A DNA stretch of 64,000 nt, taken from contig WMKJ01000005.1 of assembly GCA_009733715.1 (NCBI GenBank), positions 62,001 through 126,000 on the forward strand, read 5' to 3'. A model generated the notes under the pieces. That model was not told the DNA's origin. It saw nothing but the letters and a program-made list of their open reading frames with translations, and made no database searches. Numbering within the stretch: the first letter of the stretch is position 1; each line of letters starts with the position of its first letter. The translations under genes and the position numbers were made by a program. Below are positions 42,648 through 54,395 of the stretch, piece by piece. This DNA comes from Herpomyces periplanetae. Lineage: Eukaryota > Ascomycota > Laboulbeniomycetes > Herpomycetales > Herpomycetaceae.

Positions 42648-44728
42648 ATGTTTAACGGAACAATTTTAGATGGAATCTGGGCACCTTCGCCCACTACAAT
42701 TCGTGGTCAACCAACTATATTAACGGCAGATAAGAAAGGCGAACGAATTGGTTACGCTGTAAGACTTACTACGTTCAGTACAATGAGTCTCTTAAATTTC
42801 AATTCAAATTTAACTTTATTCATAAATGTAGGCCAATAAATCCATTTACCTTCGCAATATTGATAATCCTTCCTTGTCCAAAGAATATACTGGTCATACG
42901 GTTCAAACTACTGTTGCCCGCTTTAGTCCTTCGGGATTCTATGTTGCTAGCGGCGATATTTCAGGCACTATCCGTGTCTGGGATTGTGTTGGCGAGGATG
43001 CTACTAAAGGTTAACCTGACATTTTTTTATTTAATTTACTTGATAAATCATATTTCCATAAAACTTCAGTACATTTCAATTTCTTGTGTGTATGTTCCCC
43101 TCAATAATTCATGATATATCTAATGTATAGGTGAATACCATATTATCGCCGGGCGCATTCTCGATATCGATTGGGATGCCGATTCTCAAAGAATAATCGC
43201 TGTTGGTGAAGGTAAAGAGCGCTTCGGACATTGCTTCACGGCAGACAGTGGAAACAGCGTTGGAGAAATCTCTGGACATTCTGCTCGAATAAACTGTGTA
43301 TCAATTCGCCATCAACGCCCTTATAAAGCTATTACGGGTAGTGATGATACTAGCTTGGTATTTTACGATGGAGTACCCTTTAAATTTAATACTAGTCATC
43401 GTGATAAACATCAAAGATTCGTCTACGGAGTGGCGTTTAGTCCAGACGGCTCTCGAATTGTCTCGGTTGGCGCTGATCAACGTATATGGCTATACGATGC
43501 AAAGACTTGTGAGCCAATCTCTCAGATCAGTAAAAGTGATCACTCAGGAAGTATTTTCGGTGTTTCATGGTCGTCAGACTCACGAAGATTCGTTACAGCT
43601 AGTGCTGATAAAACGGTGCGAATCTGGGACGTCGAAGCTGAAAAAGTAATTAAAACATGGCAAATGGGCGATTCAAATGTTAAGATAAACCAGCCTGAAC
43701 ATCAACAAGTAGGTGTTGTCTGGCCATCGGGTCGAAGTGATGATCTTATAATCAGTGTAGACTTATCTGGAAATCTAAACTACTTTTTACCAAAGGAGGA
43801 TTGCCCCGTCAAAGTGATAACGGGTCATCAAAAGTCCATCACATCTGCAACATTGTTCGATGTGAATTCGCTTGTAACTGGTAGCTACGAAGGACGACTT
43901 CGCGTGTGGGACTTAAAGAGTGGAACTGCCCAAAAGTTTCAAGGTCTCGAGCCGACATGTTTAATTAATAACATAAACGTTATAAATGTGAAAAGTCCTA
44001 ATATGCTTTGTATTTCTAGCTGGGATGATTCTTTACGTACGGCTGTCGCAAGCGAAATTCACAAGGAAATCATTAAGTTAAATTCCCAACCTCAATCGGT
44101 TACGTTCGTGCAATGCAAACCTTCCTCGGAAATTTATACATTAGTTGCGACGCTTAATTCAATTGAAGTGTATGATAAATCAGTGAAATCGTTAATCTTT
44201 GCACTGCGTGTTGCATTTACACCAAGTGTTATGGAAGCAGTTGATATGAACACCATCGTCATTGGATCATCAACTGACGGTAAATTAAGACTTTGCAGTA
44301 TTAGCAGTGATGGAAAACTTCAATTAGCCAATAAACCCAATTCAGATGGACATGTATTTACGTTACCTGCTCCTATTACAGCCTTAAAGTTCAATCCGGC
44401 TAAGTCTATGGTTGCGATAGGGACGAAAGCAGGAAAAATTGTAGTATTAAATAAAGAGGATTGGAAAGTTATTACTGATCGCTGGACTGGTCACACAGCA
44501 AAGATTGATTGTCTTGCGTGGCATTCAGAAGGTCAATATTTGGTGTCAGGAAGTCTTGATACTCATTTAATGTTGTGGAGTTTGTCTGATCCAGGTCGAC
44601 GCATAAGTGCGAAGAATGCACATAAAGATGGTGTAGTGTCAGTACTCTGGTCAAACAAAGAGCATCGAATTTTTAGTTGTGGAGCTGATGCAGTAATAAA
44701 GCTTTGGAAAGTCAATAATTTAGATTGA
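42648..44728 (+). CDS. AIP1: Actin-interacting protein 1 (WD-repeat), three exons
   Basis: Exons are 42648-42758, 42832-43009 and 43131-44728, with introns of 73 and 121 nt. The product is 628 residues. Aip1 works with cofilin to disassemble actin filaments. The protein forms two seven-bladed propellers. Family hallmarks are IWAPSPTTIRGQP, NKSIYLRNIDNPSLSKEYTG, QTTVARFSPSGFYVASGDIS, IAVGEGKERFGHCFTADSGN, RFVYGVAFSPDGSRIVSVGA and SIFGVSWSSDSRRFVTASAD. The last blades carry CLAWHSEGQYLVSGSLDTHL and VVSVLWSNKEHRIFSCGAD. Length is close to yeast Aip1 (615). The small first exons are fixed by clean GT-AG junctions and by continuity with the family. Confidence 0.95.
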
Positions 44729-45712
44729 CCCTTCAATCTACACGGATTAGTATAACCGATTAACGTTATCCTATACATTTATTTTATCAACAGAATTAAA
44801 GTATAGCTACATAATAGTTTTTTCAGAAATAAATTGGTTAATTTTACCCATTTATTCCTTAATACATCCACCAATAACAAATATTCCAACTGTTCATGAG
44901 AAAATTGATAGTTTAGGTTCTTGACATCGCAAAGGATGGCTTGGAATCACGTCGCATTACTTGTCGCATCGCAACTTCAATTCCCATAGATCAATGACGT
45001 CATATTTACATTACCAATCCTTCCATGTGATCTAGTGCTCATTGCAGGCACGTGATTGAAGGCTTGAGATTTGGGAGAAACGCGTTGTGGAATTTGGAGG
45101 AATTTACAGAAACTTAATCATGACAAGTTTCATGGAAACGTCAACGAAACGGATCAATGCGTACTGCATCAATTTTCACGCGAATTATTACTTCCGTGGT
45201 AAATTTTTATCAGTCTTTTTAGGCAAGATTTAATATTATTCCTCCAGCTTTCAGATTATCAAAAATACCCTTTACTTTTACTTAACCCCGTACCACATAA
45301 ACATATTTAGAATTACAACTTGAAATAAGGATTCGCGGTTTTGGTCACTTCATTTATTCCTTAACTCAAAAGGTTTAATTTCCTCGTTTGGTACTATATT
45401 AAAGTTGACAGAAATCTCGTTTTGCTGTTACCTATTTTGATTTGCTATTATATTTTGTTTAAACGAATAGTTAAAACACTGGGGCTTAGTTAACAATTCA
45501 ATGTCGTGAGGTATTGTGTCGCTAAGGCACAAACATTCTTGATACTTTATCCTCGAATTAATCTGTGAAAGATAAAATTTTGAACTTCACTAGGATCTGG
45601 GCTCGCATTAAAGTATAATTCCTATGTGAGTTTGGCGTGCCTTTTCTCTAATCAGTTAAAAGATTAATATTAGTCGAGGTACAATGGAAAACGCTTGTCG
45701 CCAATCTAACAT
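44729..45712. promoter_or_regulatory. AIP1-RAD54 intergenic region
   Basis: This 984-bp region holds the AIP1 3' end and the RAD54 promoter. A perfect CRE TGACGTCA (44995-45002) is followed by CCATGTGA near 45023 and CACGTGA at 45049-45055. A 12-codon upstream ORF overlaps the RAD54 start. Confidence 0.5.
44995..45002. promoter_or_regulatory. CRE-type bZIP site upstream of RAD54
   Basis: TGACGTCA is the second perfect CRE in this window. It lies about 710 bp upstream of the RAD54 start codon. Confidence 0.45.
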
Positions 45713-45722
45713 ATGTCTTTAA
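45684..45722 (+). other. Upstream ORF overlapping the RAD54 start
   Basis: ATG at 45684 begins a 12-codon frame (MENACRQSNICL) that ends at TAA 45720-45722, just past the RAD54 ATG at 45713. If transcription starts upstream of it, RAD54 would need leaky scanning. Confidence 0.45.
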
Positions 45723-48310
45723 AATTACATGTTTTCAGGCATCGACCTAGAGCTCCGCTATCTACATCTTTGAACCAACCAAATATCACTTGTGGGATAA
45801 CTCTTGATACGTCATGCCTATCCACTAAACCGCAACGACTGTATAGCGGGGGAACGGCGGAAAGTTTACTCCGTCTTACTAAACCCTTTCGATGTCCAAG
45901 TGCTCCATCTGTCATTACAGTTTCAAATCGACCTAAGCGTCGTAGAGCTTCTGGTATTGATTACCGAGTAGACGATAATGAAACACAAAATCGGAAAGGA
46001 CAAAAACGGAGTGCATCAGATCCAGATGATAGTTACGAGGGTGACGACAAAGTCAATAGAGCCTCGTTACGTTTGGAAGGAACAAAGTTTCCTGTATTTC
46101 GGGTTAAAAAGGATGGCGATACGACGATTCGATCTAAATTCTCGATCCCTTTGATTGGCAGTAAAGACGGTTCAACCCAAACTTGGAAGCAAAATCGCGC
46201 TGCGCCATTATTAGGAATGCGCCGAGGTCGAGTTATCATAGCCCGGCCTCTTCATGATCCGTGTGGTGAATACGCTATCGTTCTCTTTGATCCAACAGTA
46301 GATGATAAAAAGTCGCTGGAAAGGGAGCCCTTAAACGGCCCATTAACCGATACCATCGATGCTCCTGGCCCAACATCGAGTAATTCTTCGGGGAAATCAT
46401 CATCAGTAATTCATAAAAGTTTGGCAGAAATTCTTGGTATTAAGAATGAAAAGGTTGAAGTGCCTAAAGTCCCAGTTGTAATTGATCCACGATTGGCCAA
46501 GGTATTGCGACCTCACCAAGTTGAAGGCGTGCGGTTTCTCTACAGATGTACTACTGGACTTATCGATGAAAGTGCTTGTGGGTGCATAATGGCCGATGAA
46601 ATGGGACTAGGGAAAACCTTGCAGTGTATTACACTGCTATGGACCTTATTAAAACAGTCACCAATGGCTGGTGTACCGACAATAGCAAAATGTGTAATAA
46701 CTTGCCCATCCAGTTTGGTGAAGAACTGGGCAAATGAACTTATTAAATGGTTGGGTAAAGATACACTAAATCCATTTGCTGTGGATGGGAAATTATCAAA
46801 GGAAGAGTTATGCAGTCAACTTAGGCAATGGGCATCTGCAACGGGAAGAGCAGTGGTCAGACCAGTTTTGATTGTTTCATACGAAACTCTCCGACTTTAT
46901 GCGGATGAACTTAAAGGCACCCCAATTGGATTGATGCTATGCGATGAGGGTCATCGATTGAAAAATGATGAAAGTTTAACTTTTACTGCATTAAATTCAC
47001 TGAATGTTCAAAGGCGAGTTATACTATCTGGTACGCCTATTCAAAATGATTTATCAGAATATTTTGCGCTATTAAACTTTGCCAATCCCAATTACCTTGG
47101 AAGTAGATCTGACTTCCACAAGAAATACGAGATACCAATTCTTCGTGGACGGGATTCAACTGCGTCTAGCAAGGATCGGCAATTGGGCGATGCTGCTCTA
47201 TCAGAGCTTCTAACTTTGGCAAATAAATTTATTATACGGAGAACGAATGATATACTCTCGAAATATCTTCCTGTGAAGTACGAGCATGTCGTATTCTGTA
47301 GCTTGTCTCCTCTTCAAAGAGATTTGTACACTCACTTTCTAAAATCTCCGGACATCAGTAGCTTATTACGCGGCAAGGCAAGTCAACCACTTAAAGCAAT
47401 TGGAATATTAAAAAAACTATGCAACCATCCTGAATTGTTAGATCTTCCTGCAGATTTACCGGGCTGTGAGGATTTTTTACCTGAAGACTTTACACCAAAA
47501 GAGAATCGCGGTCGGGAACGTTTAGTTAAAACTTGGTATTCGGGGAAGTTTACAGTGCTAGATCGCATGCTGGCACGCATCCGGCATGAGACAGACGATA
47601 AAATAGTCTTGATATCGAACTACACACAAACACTTGATTTATTTGAGAAGCTATGTCGCGCCCGTGGTTATGGGTTTCTAAGACTAGACGGTAGTATGGG
47701 AGTAAATAAAAGACAGAAATTAGTCGATCGGTTTAATCAATCTGATGTGAATAAAGTTGGTAGTGGTGGCGAATTCGTGTTCTTACTATCTAGCAAAGCG
47801 GGTGGTTGTGGGCTCAATTTAATCGGCGCTAATCGTTTAGTTCTTTTCGATCCAGATTGGAATCCAGCTGCTGATCAACAAGCTTTAGCCCGAGTTTGGA
47901 GAGATGGTCAGACTAAGGATTGCTTTGTTTATCGATTTATCGCAACCGGTACAATCGAGGAAAAAATATTTCAGCGCCAATCTCACAAACAATCTCTCTC
48001 ATCGTGCGTAGTGGATGAAGCCAACGATGTTGAAAGACACTTTTCCCGGGACGATTTACGCGAACTATTCAAATATTTGCCCAATACTAACTGTGATACT
48101 CACGATACATTTGATTGTCGAAGATGCACTCCTGAAGGCCGTCAGCGTATCAGAGCTCAGGCATTACTATACGGTGATTCAAGTACATGGAACCATTTTG
48201 TGAATGATAATTCTGAGACTGGGCCTCTAGCGAATATTCATGATGAATTACTTCGAACCGAAGTTCACGAACGAGACGTCAGTGCGGTATTCGAGTATAT
48301 CAGTCATTAG
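45713..48310 (+). CDS. RAD54: Rad54 DNA repair translocase (SNF2 family)
   Basis: A single exon encodes 865 residues. Rad54 is a double-stranded-DNA translocase that partners Rad51 in homologous recombination. The N-terminal 180 residues are basic and disordered, with FRCPSAPS and NRPKRRRASGIDY typical of the family. The motor follows. Motif I is ADEMGLGKTLQCITLLW near residue 293, Ia is ITCPSSLVKNWANEL, II is CDEGHRLKNDESLT near 413, and III is ILSGTPIQNDLSEYFAL. The second lobe has RLDGSMGVNKRQKLVDRF, LSSKAGGCGLNLIGANRLVL, DPDWNPAADQQALARVWRDG and FIATGTIEEKIFQRQSHKQS. The end keeps the cysteine-containing CDTHDTFDCRRC. Its close match to Rhp54/Rad54 rather than Rdh54 rests on the ends and the SSCVVDEANDVERHFS block. 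The start is the first in-frame ATG but overlaps a uORF. Confidence 0.95.
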   Translation: MSLKLHVFRHRPRAPLSTSLNQPNITCGITLDTSCLSTKPQRLYSGGTAESLLRLTKPFRCPSAPSVITVSNRPKRRRASGIDYRVDDNETQNRKGQKRSASDPDDSYEGDDKVNRASLRLEGTKFPVFRVKKDGDTTIRSKFSIPLIGSKDGSTQTWKQNRAAPLLGMRRGRVIIARPLHDPCGEYAIVLFDPTVDDKKSLEREPLNGPLTDTIDAPGPTSSNSSGKSSSVIHKSLAEILGIKNEKVEVPKVPVVIDPRLAKVLRPHQVEGVRFLYRCTTGLIDESACGCIMADEMGLGKTLQCITLLWTLLKQSPMAGVPTIAKCVITCPSSLVKNWANELIKWLGKDTLNPFAVDGKLSKEELCSQLRQWASATGRAVVRPVLIVSYETLRLYADELKGTPIGLMLCDEGHRLKNDESLTFTALNSLNVQRRVILSGTPIQNDLSEYFALLNFANPNYLGSRSDFHKKYEIPILRGRDSTASSKDRQLGDAALSELLTLANKFIIRRTNDILSKYLPVKYEHVVFCSLSPLQRDLYTHFLKSPDISSLLRGKASQPLKAIGILKKLCNHPELLDLPADLPGCEDFLPEDFTPKENRGRERLVKTWYSGKFTVLDRMLARIRHETDDKIVLISNYTQTLDLFEKLCRARGYGFLRLDGSMGVNKRQKLVDRFNQSDVNKVGSGGEFVFLLSSKAGGCGLNLIGANRLVLFDPDWNPAADQQALARVWRDGQTKDCFVYRFIATGTIEEKIFQRQSHKQSLSSCVVDEANDVERHFSRDDLRELFKYLPNTNCDTHDTFDCRRCTPEGRQRIRAQALLYGDSSTWNHFVNDNSETGPLANIHDELLRTEVHERDVSAVFEYISH

Positions 48311-48492
48311 CTGACCTTTACCCCTATGATGAAAATGTTGAATTAATCGTCTGGCTTTGCAGCGTTGTTATGTTCAGTTGTCACTGACAAAAGATGTATC
48401 GCACGTATCTGTACCTTCAAACTACGGAACTCACAGGTCGCACGGCTTCACGATAATCTTATACATTGGACAAGCTGGTTAGGTCAATTTGA

Positions 48493-48884
48493 TTAATTAC
48501 CCTGCTTAACATCATCTGGGAGGAACTGATGAGCTTTGCGCTCTCCAGCATGATTGTGAATCCGTGTATGAGTTAAGCGTGCTCCTGTGAGACGGTTTAC
48601 AGTTGGAAAGCCTTTCAATGCGAATATATCGAGGTACAGGATCATTATACCTAACAATCGATTGCGTGAAAGTTCTCTAAAATCTTTTTCTTGATTGAAA
48701 TCTCGCGCAAAGAGTCGAGAGTCCGTATCTTGCAAAATAGTGGCAGAAAATCCTTGTGCCGGATATGTGATATTCGGTGAGTTGGAGTATTGATGGGTAC
48801 TTTCTTGTTAATCATGGTGCTGTTATACGTCTGATAAGTGTATAAAGTAATGGATTAAAGAAAATTACCGTCACCGTTCACCAT
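48493..48884 (-). CDS. Candidate small two-exon gene, unidentified
   Basis: Exon 1 is 48884-48869 (ATGGTGAACGGTGACG) and exon 2 is 48803-48493. The proposed 65-nt intron has donor GTAATT and acceptor ACAAG, and the product is 108 residues. The sequence has protein-like character: ATILQDTDSRLFARDF, LSRNRLLGIMILYLDIFALK as a possible hydrophobic helix, and LTHTRIHNHAGERKAHQF. I do not recognise the family. The open frame of exon 2 also continues past the proposed acceptor, so the 5' structure is uncertain. It lies between the RAD54 3' end and RPS21 on the RPS21 strand. Confidence 0.35.
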
Positions 48885-49319
48885 ACACGATTCTATGGCG
48901 CTTGAGGAACTTTGTTCGAACGGAAAAGAACAAATATTTGGCTAGCCTGATGTCGTGTGTTTTCTACAATAATATGTTTAGTTCTGTTTGATGACGGCCT
49001 GAAGCTCCAAATTCAAGAACTTGATGAAATAAGATTAAATCAAGGGTTTGGTATTTACGTTTAGACAAAAACTTAATCCACATTGATACATCTTCCATTC
49101 TACTATGGGGGGAACTGATAGAACACAATCCAATTTATCCTTGAACACTTGAAATTGTAAGAACAATTTGTACTTAAAAATAAATAGTTAGCTTGGACGT
49201 CGAAGATATGGTGTAGGATCAAACTGGCAGCTCGTACCAAGTATATGTTCAATTAATTTAATGATGTAGCGTAATCCACGTTACTGGTATGCTAAAGAAG
49301 TCAAGTGCAAGAGAATGAT
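48885..49319. other. Intergenic, RPS21 3' side
   Basis: This is an AT-rich 435-bp stretch between the eS21 stop codon and the small candidate gene. I see nothing else in it. Confidence 0.45.
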
Positions 49320-49694
49320 TTATCGGGTAGCGCTCCACACATTTTTCAGGTAACCATCACGCTGAGCTAGTCGATTAATACAATCATCGGACTCTCCGCA
49401 TGCCCGAACATTGCCACACAGAGCATAAGTGTGAAAATCGCCGGTGTATCGACCATTTTCATCGACATTTCCAATAGAAATTTGAACAGAGGCATAATCT
49501 TGCGCTTTTATAATACGATTCGTTGCCGAACATTTACGCGGGACGTATCTGAATGTTAATGATAAATATTATATTTTAGCGTTCCATTTAAACAAAAATT
49601 TGTGACGAGTTAATAGCAATGCAATAGGCCAAAGGAAATTGCACTCCGTTCGACAGACTTACAAGTCAACGAGCTCACCGCGATCGTTCTCCAT
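49320..49694 (-). CDS. RPS21: 40S ribosomal protein eS21, two exons
   Basis: Exon 1 is only 32 nt (49694-49663, [10 protein letters not shown] plus part of a codon) and exon 2 is 49548-49320, with a 114-nt intron starting GTAAGT and ending TTCAG. The spliced product is 86 residues, the usual length. It reads [20 protein letters not shown], then [40 protein letters not shown] and [20 protein letters not shown]. This is unmistakably the small-subunit protein S21e, which is involved in 20S pre-rRNA maturation. The gene is easy to miss because of its short exons. Two TCACGTGA sites lie upstream (49876-49883 and 50277-50284). Confidence 0.96.
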
Positions 49695-49875
49695 TGCTAG
49701 AGCAAATTTGACGAATTATTCTTGAAATCTAGAAGTGGGATAATTTTAAATGCGAAAATTAAACAAAATTTAACAATAATATCAGTAAACGCTACACAAA
49801 AGAAATTTTACATGTCAGAAGTATTTTGAACAATCCACAAATCAATTGTGCGATGGACAGGGCCGCATCAACTGA

Positions 49876-49883
49876 TCACGTGA
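49876..49883. promoter_or_regulatory. TCACGTGA palindrome upstream of RPS21
   Basis: An 8-bp E-box palindrome of the Cbf1/TFEB class lies 182 bp upstream of the eS21 start. A second exact copy is at 50277-50284. Confidence 0.5.
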
Positions 49884-50276
49884 GTCTTGGTATACTAACG
49901 AAAGGTGTCGTGGATATGAATGTTGGTAATGGAGAAGATTGTTAGCAGAGTATGACTTTATTTTAAGTTAAATTAAAAGAATTGAAGATTACAGCTAGGC
50001 CTGGTTGAGTTAGTTGGAAGTTACTTAAAAAGATCTGTTAGATTCGATTATACAGTTGGTATTACGGTAGGAAATTTCACAAAATGAAAGATATATTAGA
50101 GTTGCTCGGCTCTTTAAATTAGGTATGCCTTATTAGATGTAATGACCATAATATCAAAATTTAAAATATTTAATTCATGTTAATTTCATATAAAATACAT
50201 CCACTTACAAACCCCCAAGCTATTCTCACCATTTACCCACTATACCAACTTGACGGCTTTCGTATCGTAGAATGTA

Positions 50277-50284
50277 TCACGTGA
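50277..50284. promoter_or_regulatory. Second TCACGTGA palindrome
   Basis: This copy is identical to the site at 49876 and lies about 580 bp upstream of RPS21. Confidence 0.45.
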
Positions 50285-52080
50285 TTCGGTGATAATGGTA
50301 CTGATGATGGGTGAGAAAACAATCTCGTGTAGAAGCATGGGGTGTGTACCATAGGTGAATTTATAGATTAGAGCAAGTTAAACTTGTTACATATATAAAT
50401 TTAAAAGAATTATACAAACAAAACTTATCGATAAGGTACATGAAAGGTTATTCATCCGACAAAAACTTCTTTCAAAATAGGACATTTATTAAATAGTATT
50501 ATAAAGCTGTACGTAAACGCAAAGTAGAAATATGTATTGAATTTTTCGTGATAACTTTTGTTACGTGGGTGAGCGGAACTGTATACATCCGATAAAACGG
50601 ATAAGTTACGTTAAAGAAAACTAAATATCAATCGATAGAACGAATACTGCCACTTTTTCGTATACTTACCACTGTCGTTGAGACCTCAAACCAATCCTCA
50701 GTATACCCCAGCTTATTACTTTCCAATTCATTCATTCAATTACTCCCCTTACACTCATCTTGGATAAATTCTTTACCCGAATGTTATGCCAGAGTCTTCA
50801 TTTTCCATGCTAACCTGTCTTTGCTTATTAACGCGATTTGTAAGCGAAATATGGCCGTTAATATATATATTGGTTCACGCGGGCCACGAAATGTTTTTTT
50901 CTGTAAAACAATGTCATTTTTTCACGGTTTTCAAAGAGTCGCGTATCAGACTTCGCTTTTGTTTTCCGGTAAATTTATCGTTAAATAAATTCCTGTTACT
51001 TTTAAGTGCTCAGTGTTTGATTTATGGATGACCGCCATATTTTGGTTGTCGCCTTATTACCGTGCTCACGAAAACCGTAAAGTAATGAGCTCATGTCGCT
51101 TCCGATATGTAGTTTGGGTTTTGGCAACTTTCTCCGGAAAGATTTCTCTTTTCTAATTTCCCAAGTAATATCGTTCGACTACATTATTTTTCATAAGTTG
51201 CTGGCTTTGATCGCTTGTCGAAATTTTTTGTACTACCATCAAATTGCCGTTCTCGATGTCCCAGTTGCTCTTTAGTTTATTTTTGCATTAAAGCGTCTCT
51301 GAATTTAAATATTCCCCTAAAGGTATCCCTTTTTACATGTTTATCCGTTTTACAGTTAACTTTTACTACATTAATTAGCTATAAACCGTTCGTTCTATCT
51401 TGCAGACTAACGGATCTAACTTCTGCCTTCTTAGTTTCAAAATTTTTGAAGTCGCACTATCGATGTCATCATGTACTCCTTGGCATTCGGGTTGGGATTA
51501 CTAATACATATCAAGTTGTTCAGATATCGAACCAGACGCGTCATCTATTTCTTGAAGTGGTTTTTCCCGCCAAAAATTCAAACATATAATATATTATCTT
51601 GTGAACTTATTCGTTACCGAACACTTACATGATGTACGGTAGCTTATGTAGACTTTGACGTGGCCGCGGATTCTAAATGGTACAGTATCGAATTCTTGAC
51701 TACGTCAAATATATTTGTGTGTTATGGCTGCCGAACAGAATAATATAAGCTTATTCTTTAAGCTATTGAAATTGCGTGGTGGTCTTACCAGATTGGTCTT
51801 TGTTTGCTTGTTGCCCCGACGTGGAAGCTAATTACTCATTTCCGGCTATACAGCTTAAGATAAAATTACAATATATGTTGTTTTAAATAGTTCAACACTT
51901 AGTTGGGTAGCAGCAGCCAATAAATGTGTGAACTGTACGAGACTAGCTTCCTTGATGAAATTTCTTTTAGTTCTAGATTAACTTTTGGTAAAGTTTATTG
52001 ACAGAGGCTATTTCCTGTAACGGGAAATTTAGCTTGAATTGATATTGCGGGATATTTAAAATGGAGAGTATTAACTTGGT

Positions 52081-52150
52081 GTAGTGTACACATACACATA
52101 CACATGAATTTTCATACATATACACAAACGGATGCATATACACATGAATG
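52081..52150. repeat. TACACA-rich microsatellite
   Basis: An imperfect repeat of ACACAT and TACACA units contains two copies of CACATGAAT. Confidence 0.7.
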
Positions 52151-54395
52151 GCAATCGCAGTTAAGTTGTCGAGTCATCAATTTGGTCCATAAGCTATGAA
52201 CTCACTAAGCTGTTGACACTGTTACACGGTTAACGTGTTCCGTGGCTATTTTATCAACAGCAACTTCAATAACAACAGTAACTTCTAAGTGCTACGATTA
52301 CGGGTACGGCCACGACTGACTTGATGCGGTCCGTGTGTATGTGTGTGTACGGAATCGCGCTCTAATACACAAATTTAGCAGCGCATGTATGTAAATATTT
52401 AGCGATTAAACATGGTGTTTTAGTAGTGAGTTAGATTTAAGAAAGTTTACAAAAAGGCTACCACCTCTTGAATTCTTCTTGAATCTTTTCTCTAGCTTTT
52501 GCTGAACCAAAAGAGTTTACCGCTTGGATAATTCGCTCGTTTGTTATATTTTATCCATATTTTATCTCATATTTAACACATATATTGATTTAACAGTACA
52601 ATCAGTTTCGAAATCGTTGGTCACCCCAAATTCGTTTGCCCTGACAAAAATGAAGGTCAATTTTGAGAAGATAAAAGAGCGAACTAGCAAAATTGGCATG
52701 AAATTGAAAGCTACTAGCACCAAATGGGTTCCGTTCCGCCTTTGCAGACCTGAATCTGCCAATGATCGCTGGTTTTTCGTACCCCAGATCCAACGTATCG
52801 AGTAGCCGGATTGTTGCCTCATACAAAAATTTGCCGGTTCAGATTGGTTATTCATTTACTCACCATCATTCCATTATAATATCGTCATTTCGAATCAAAT
52901 TGGTACAAATTTTTAGATTTCGGCTAAGCCGAAAGGAACTTTTGCTAATAATATACGCTAGATTTACGTCTCCGGAACCTTGTTGATTATCCATCATCAC
53001 CCGACTCTTTGACTTGCGATAATATTGCTTTGACTATTGCTTGCGCATGTGTAATTTCAACGCTGCAGTTATTCTTATTTCTACAATAATTTCTTCCGAT
53101 TCTCTGTTTCTTCCAATTTAACCTGTTAATTAACCTATCTGCACGCCTCTTTTTATCAATTTCCCCTAGCAATGGCTCCCTACAAGTCGTACCGCCTCTT
53201 ATGTTTCGCTGGGATTTTTTTCGACACTCGAACCGAGTTAACTTGAAGGTTTATACCTTAATACTAACTTTTCTCGTTTACCTTACATCCAATATGTATT
53301 TTCCTACATTATACAAATATGTTATCCTAAATACAACTGAAGGAGTTTTAATACAAAAGTTTAATTGATATTTCCCGATAACTAGACATGCTTACCACTC
53401 ATAACGGAGTCTCAAAGTATAGTGTTATGGCGCCTTGGATTTAAGGTTATAAACTAATTTGTGAGAAAGCATTCAGCCTTCATTATTAAATTGATAACAT
53501 TGGACAGTTGTAAATGGATGAGATGTTTAATATACGTTCGAATTAACCTTGTGTAGAAGGGGCGTAATAATAAAATAAACTTTCACTTTCAAATTAAGCT
53601 GAATAAATTTTAAGTCAATAGTTAAATATTCCAACAAGTTCACGATACCTGTATAACATTTACAAATTTTATCAGAATAGTATGGTTAAATTAATTCAAT
53701 CAAAGTTACCTTGTCCTGAAATTCATGTTTAAATTATACGCAATGATCCACAAAATTCCCTTGATTTTTATGAATTCTTAAACTTTCCATCGCAAAATTT
53801 TCCACTTCAATTCATCTCAGTTTTCTTTTCCACAAACCCCTTACATAATTTCACCCTGGATAAATTTACTTGCGTCTCCGAATAACGCCTTCCATCATGT
53901 AGACTGGATCATGTGATATACGAGTAACCCGGTGTCGGGCCGGGTTTGTGACTTGTTGTAGTATTGTTGCCGATACTGTTACCGAAGCCGAGGCCGAAGC
54001 CGAAATCGAAGCTGATACCAATCCACTTTCGGTCCGGGACCCGAACACGCAAAACGCAAGAAAAATGTCCAAAGTATAGAAGCCATCATCTTTTCTCTAT
54101 GCTAAAGCATTCTTCACCGCTAAGAATCATACTGACAAATTATTCATACAATTCTCTTGACGATTTCCTTTATGTTTTAATTATAATTTATCTAGTAGAA
54201 AGTAAGGGAGGGATCATGTTAATTTATACACCAAATTATTTCATACATTAACTTCACTTTATCTAAAGTTGACTGAATTAAATTTTATTCCCCTCATTAT
54301 ACATAATATACACTGGTTTTCCCTTGTATACTCTATTTTTCGATGATATTGCATATTTTGTGCAATATTATCACACTGAGTAGTCACCTTTAACG

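Larger units (their letters stand above)
49695..54395. other. 4.7-kb gene-poor region between RPS21 and ENT3
   Basis: The region is AT-rich with many poly-T and poly-A runs and only short open frames. It contains TCACGTGA at 49876-49883 and 50277-50284, a CA/TA-rich microsatellite near 52081-52150 and TCATGTGA at 53909-53916. A GCCGAA-type hexamer repeat lies near 53982-54010. A 51-codon frame at 52650-52805 (MKVNFEKIKERTSKIGMKLK) has no recognisable relative. I found no tRNA and no multi-exon gene with family features. Confidence 0.4.

Noticed and set aside
35434-45712. A DNA-repair gene cluster formed by APN1 and RAD54
   Set aside because: They are separated by unrelated genes and have no shared orientation; proximity is probably chance.
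51215-51589. 124-codon plus-strand frame in the RPS21-ENT3 gap
   Set aside because: T-rich sequence gives a hydrophobic, Ser/Leu-biased translation without domain or splice context.
52524-52986. Short stretch open in several frames on both strands
   Set aside because: Being open in four frames at once points to few stop triplets by chance; none of the translations resembles a known family.
53866-54072. 68-codon minus-strand frame with alternating Ser/Ala/Val
   Set aside because: The pattern comes from a GCCGAA-type hexamer repeat and no upstream exon could be joined.
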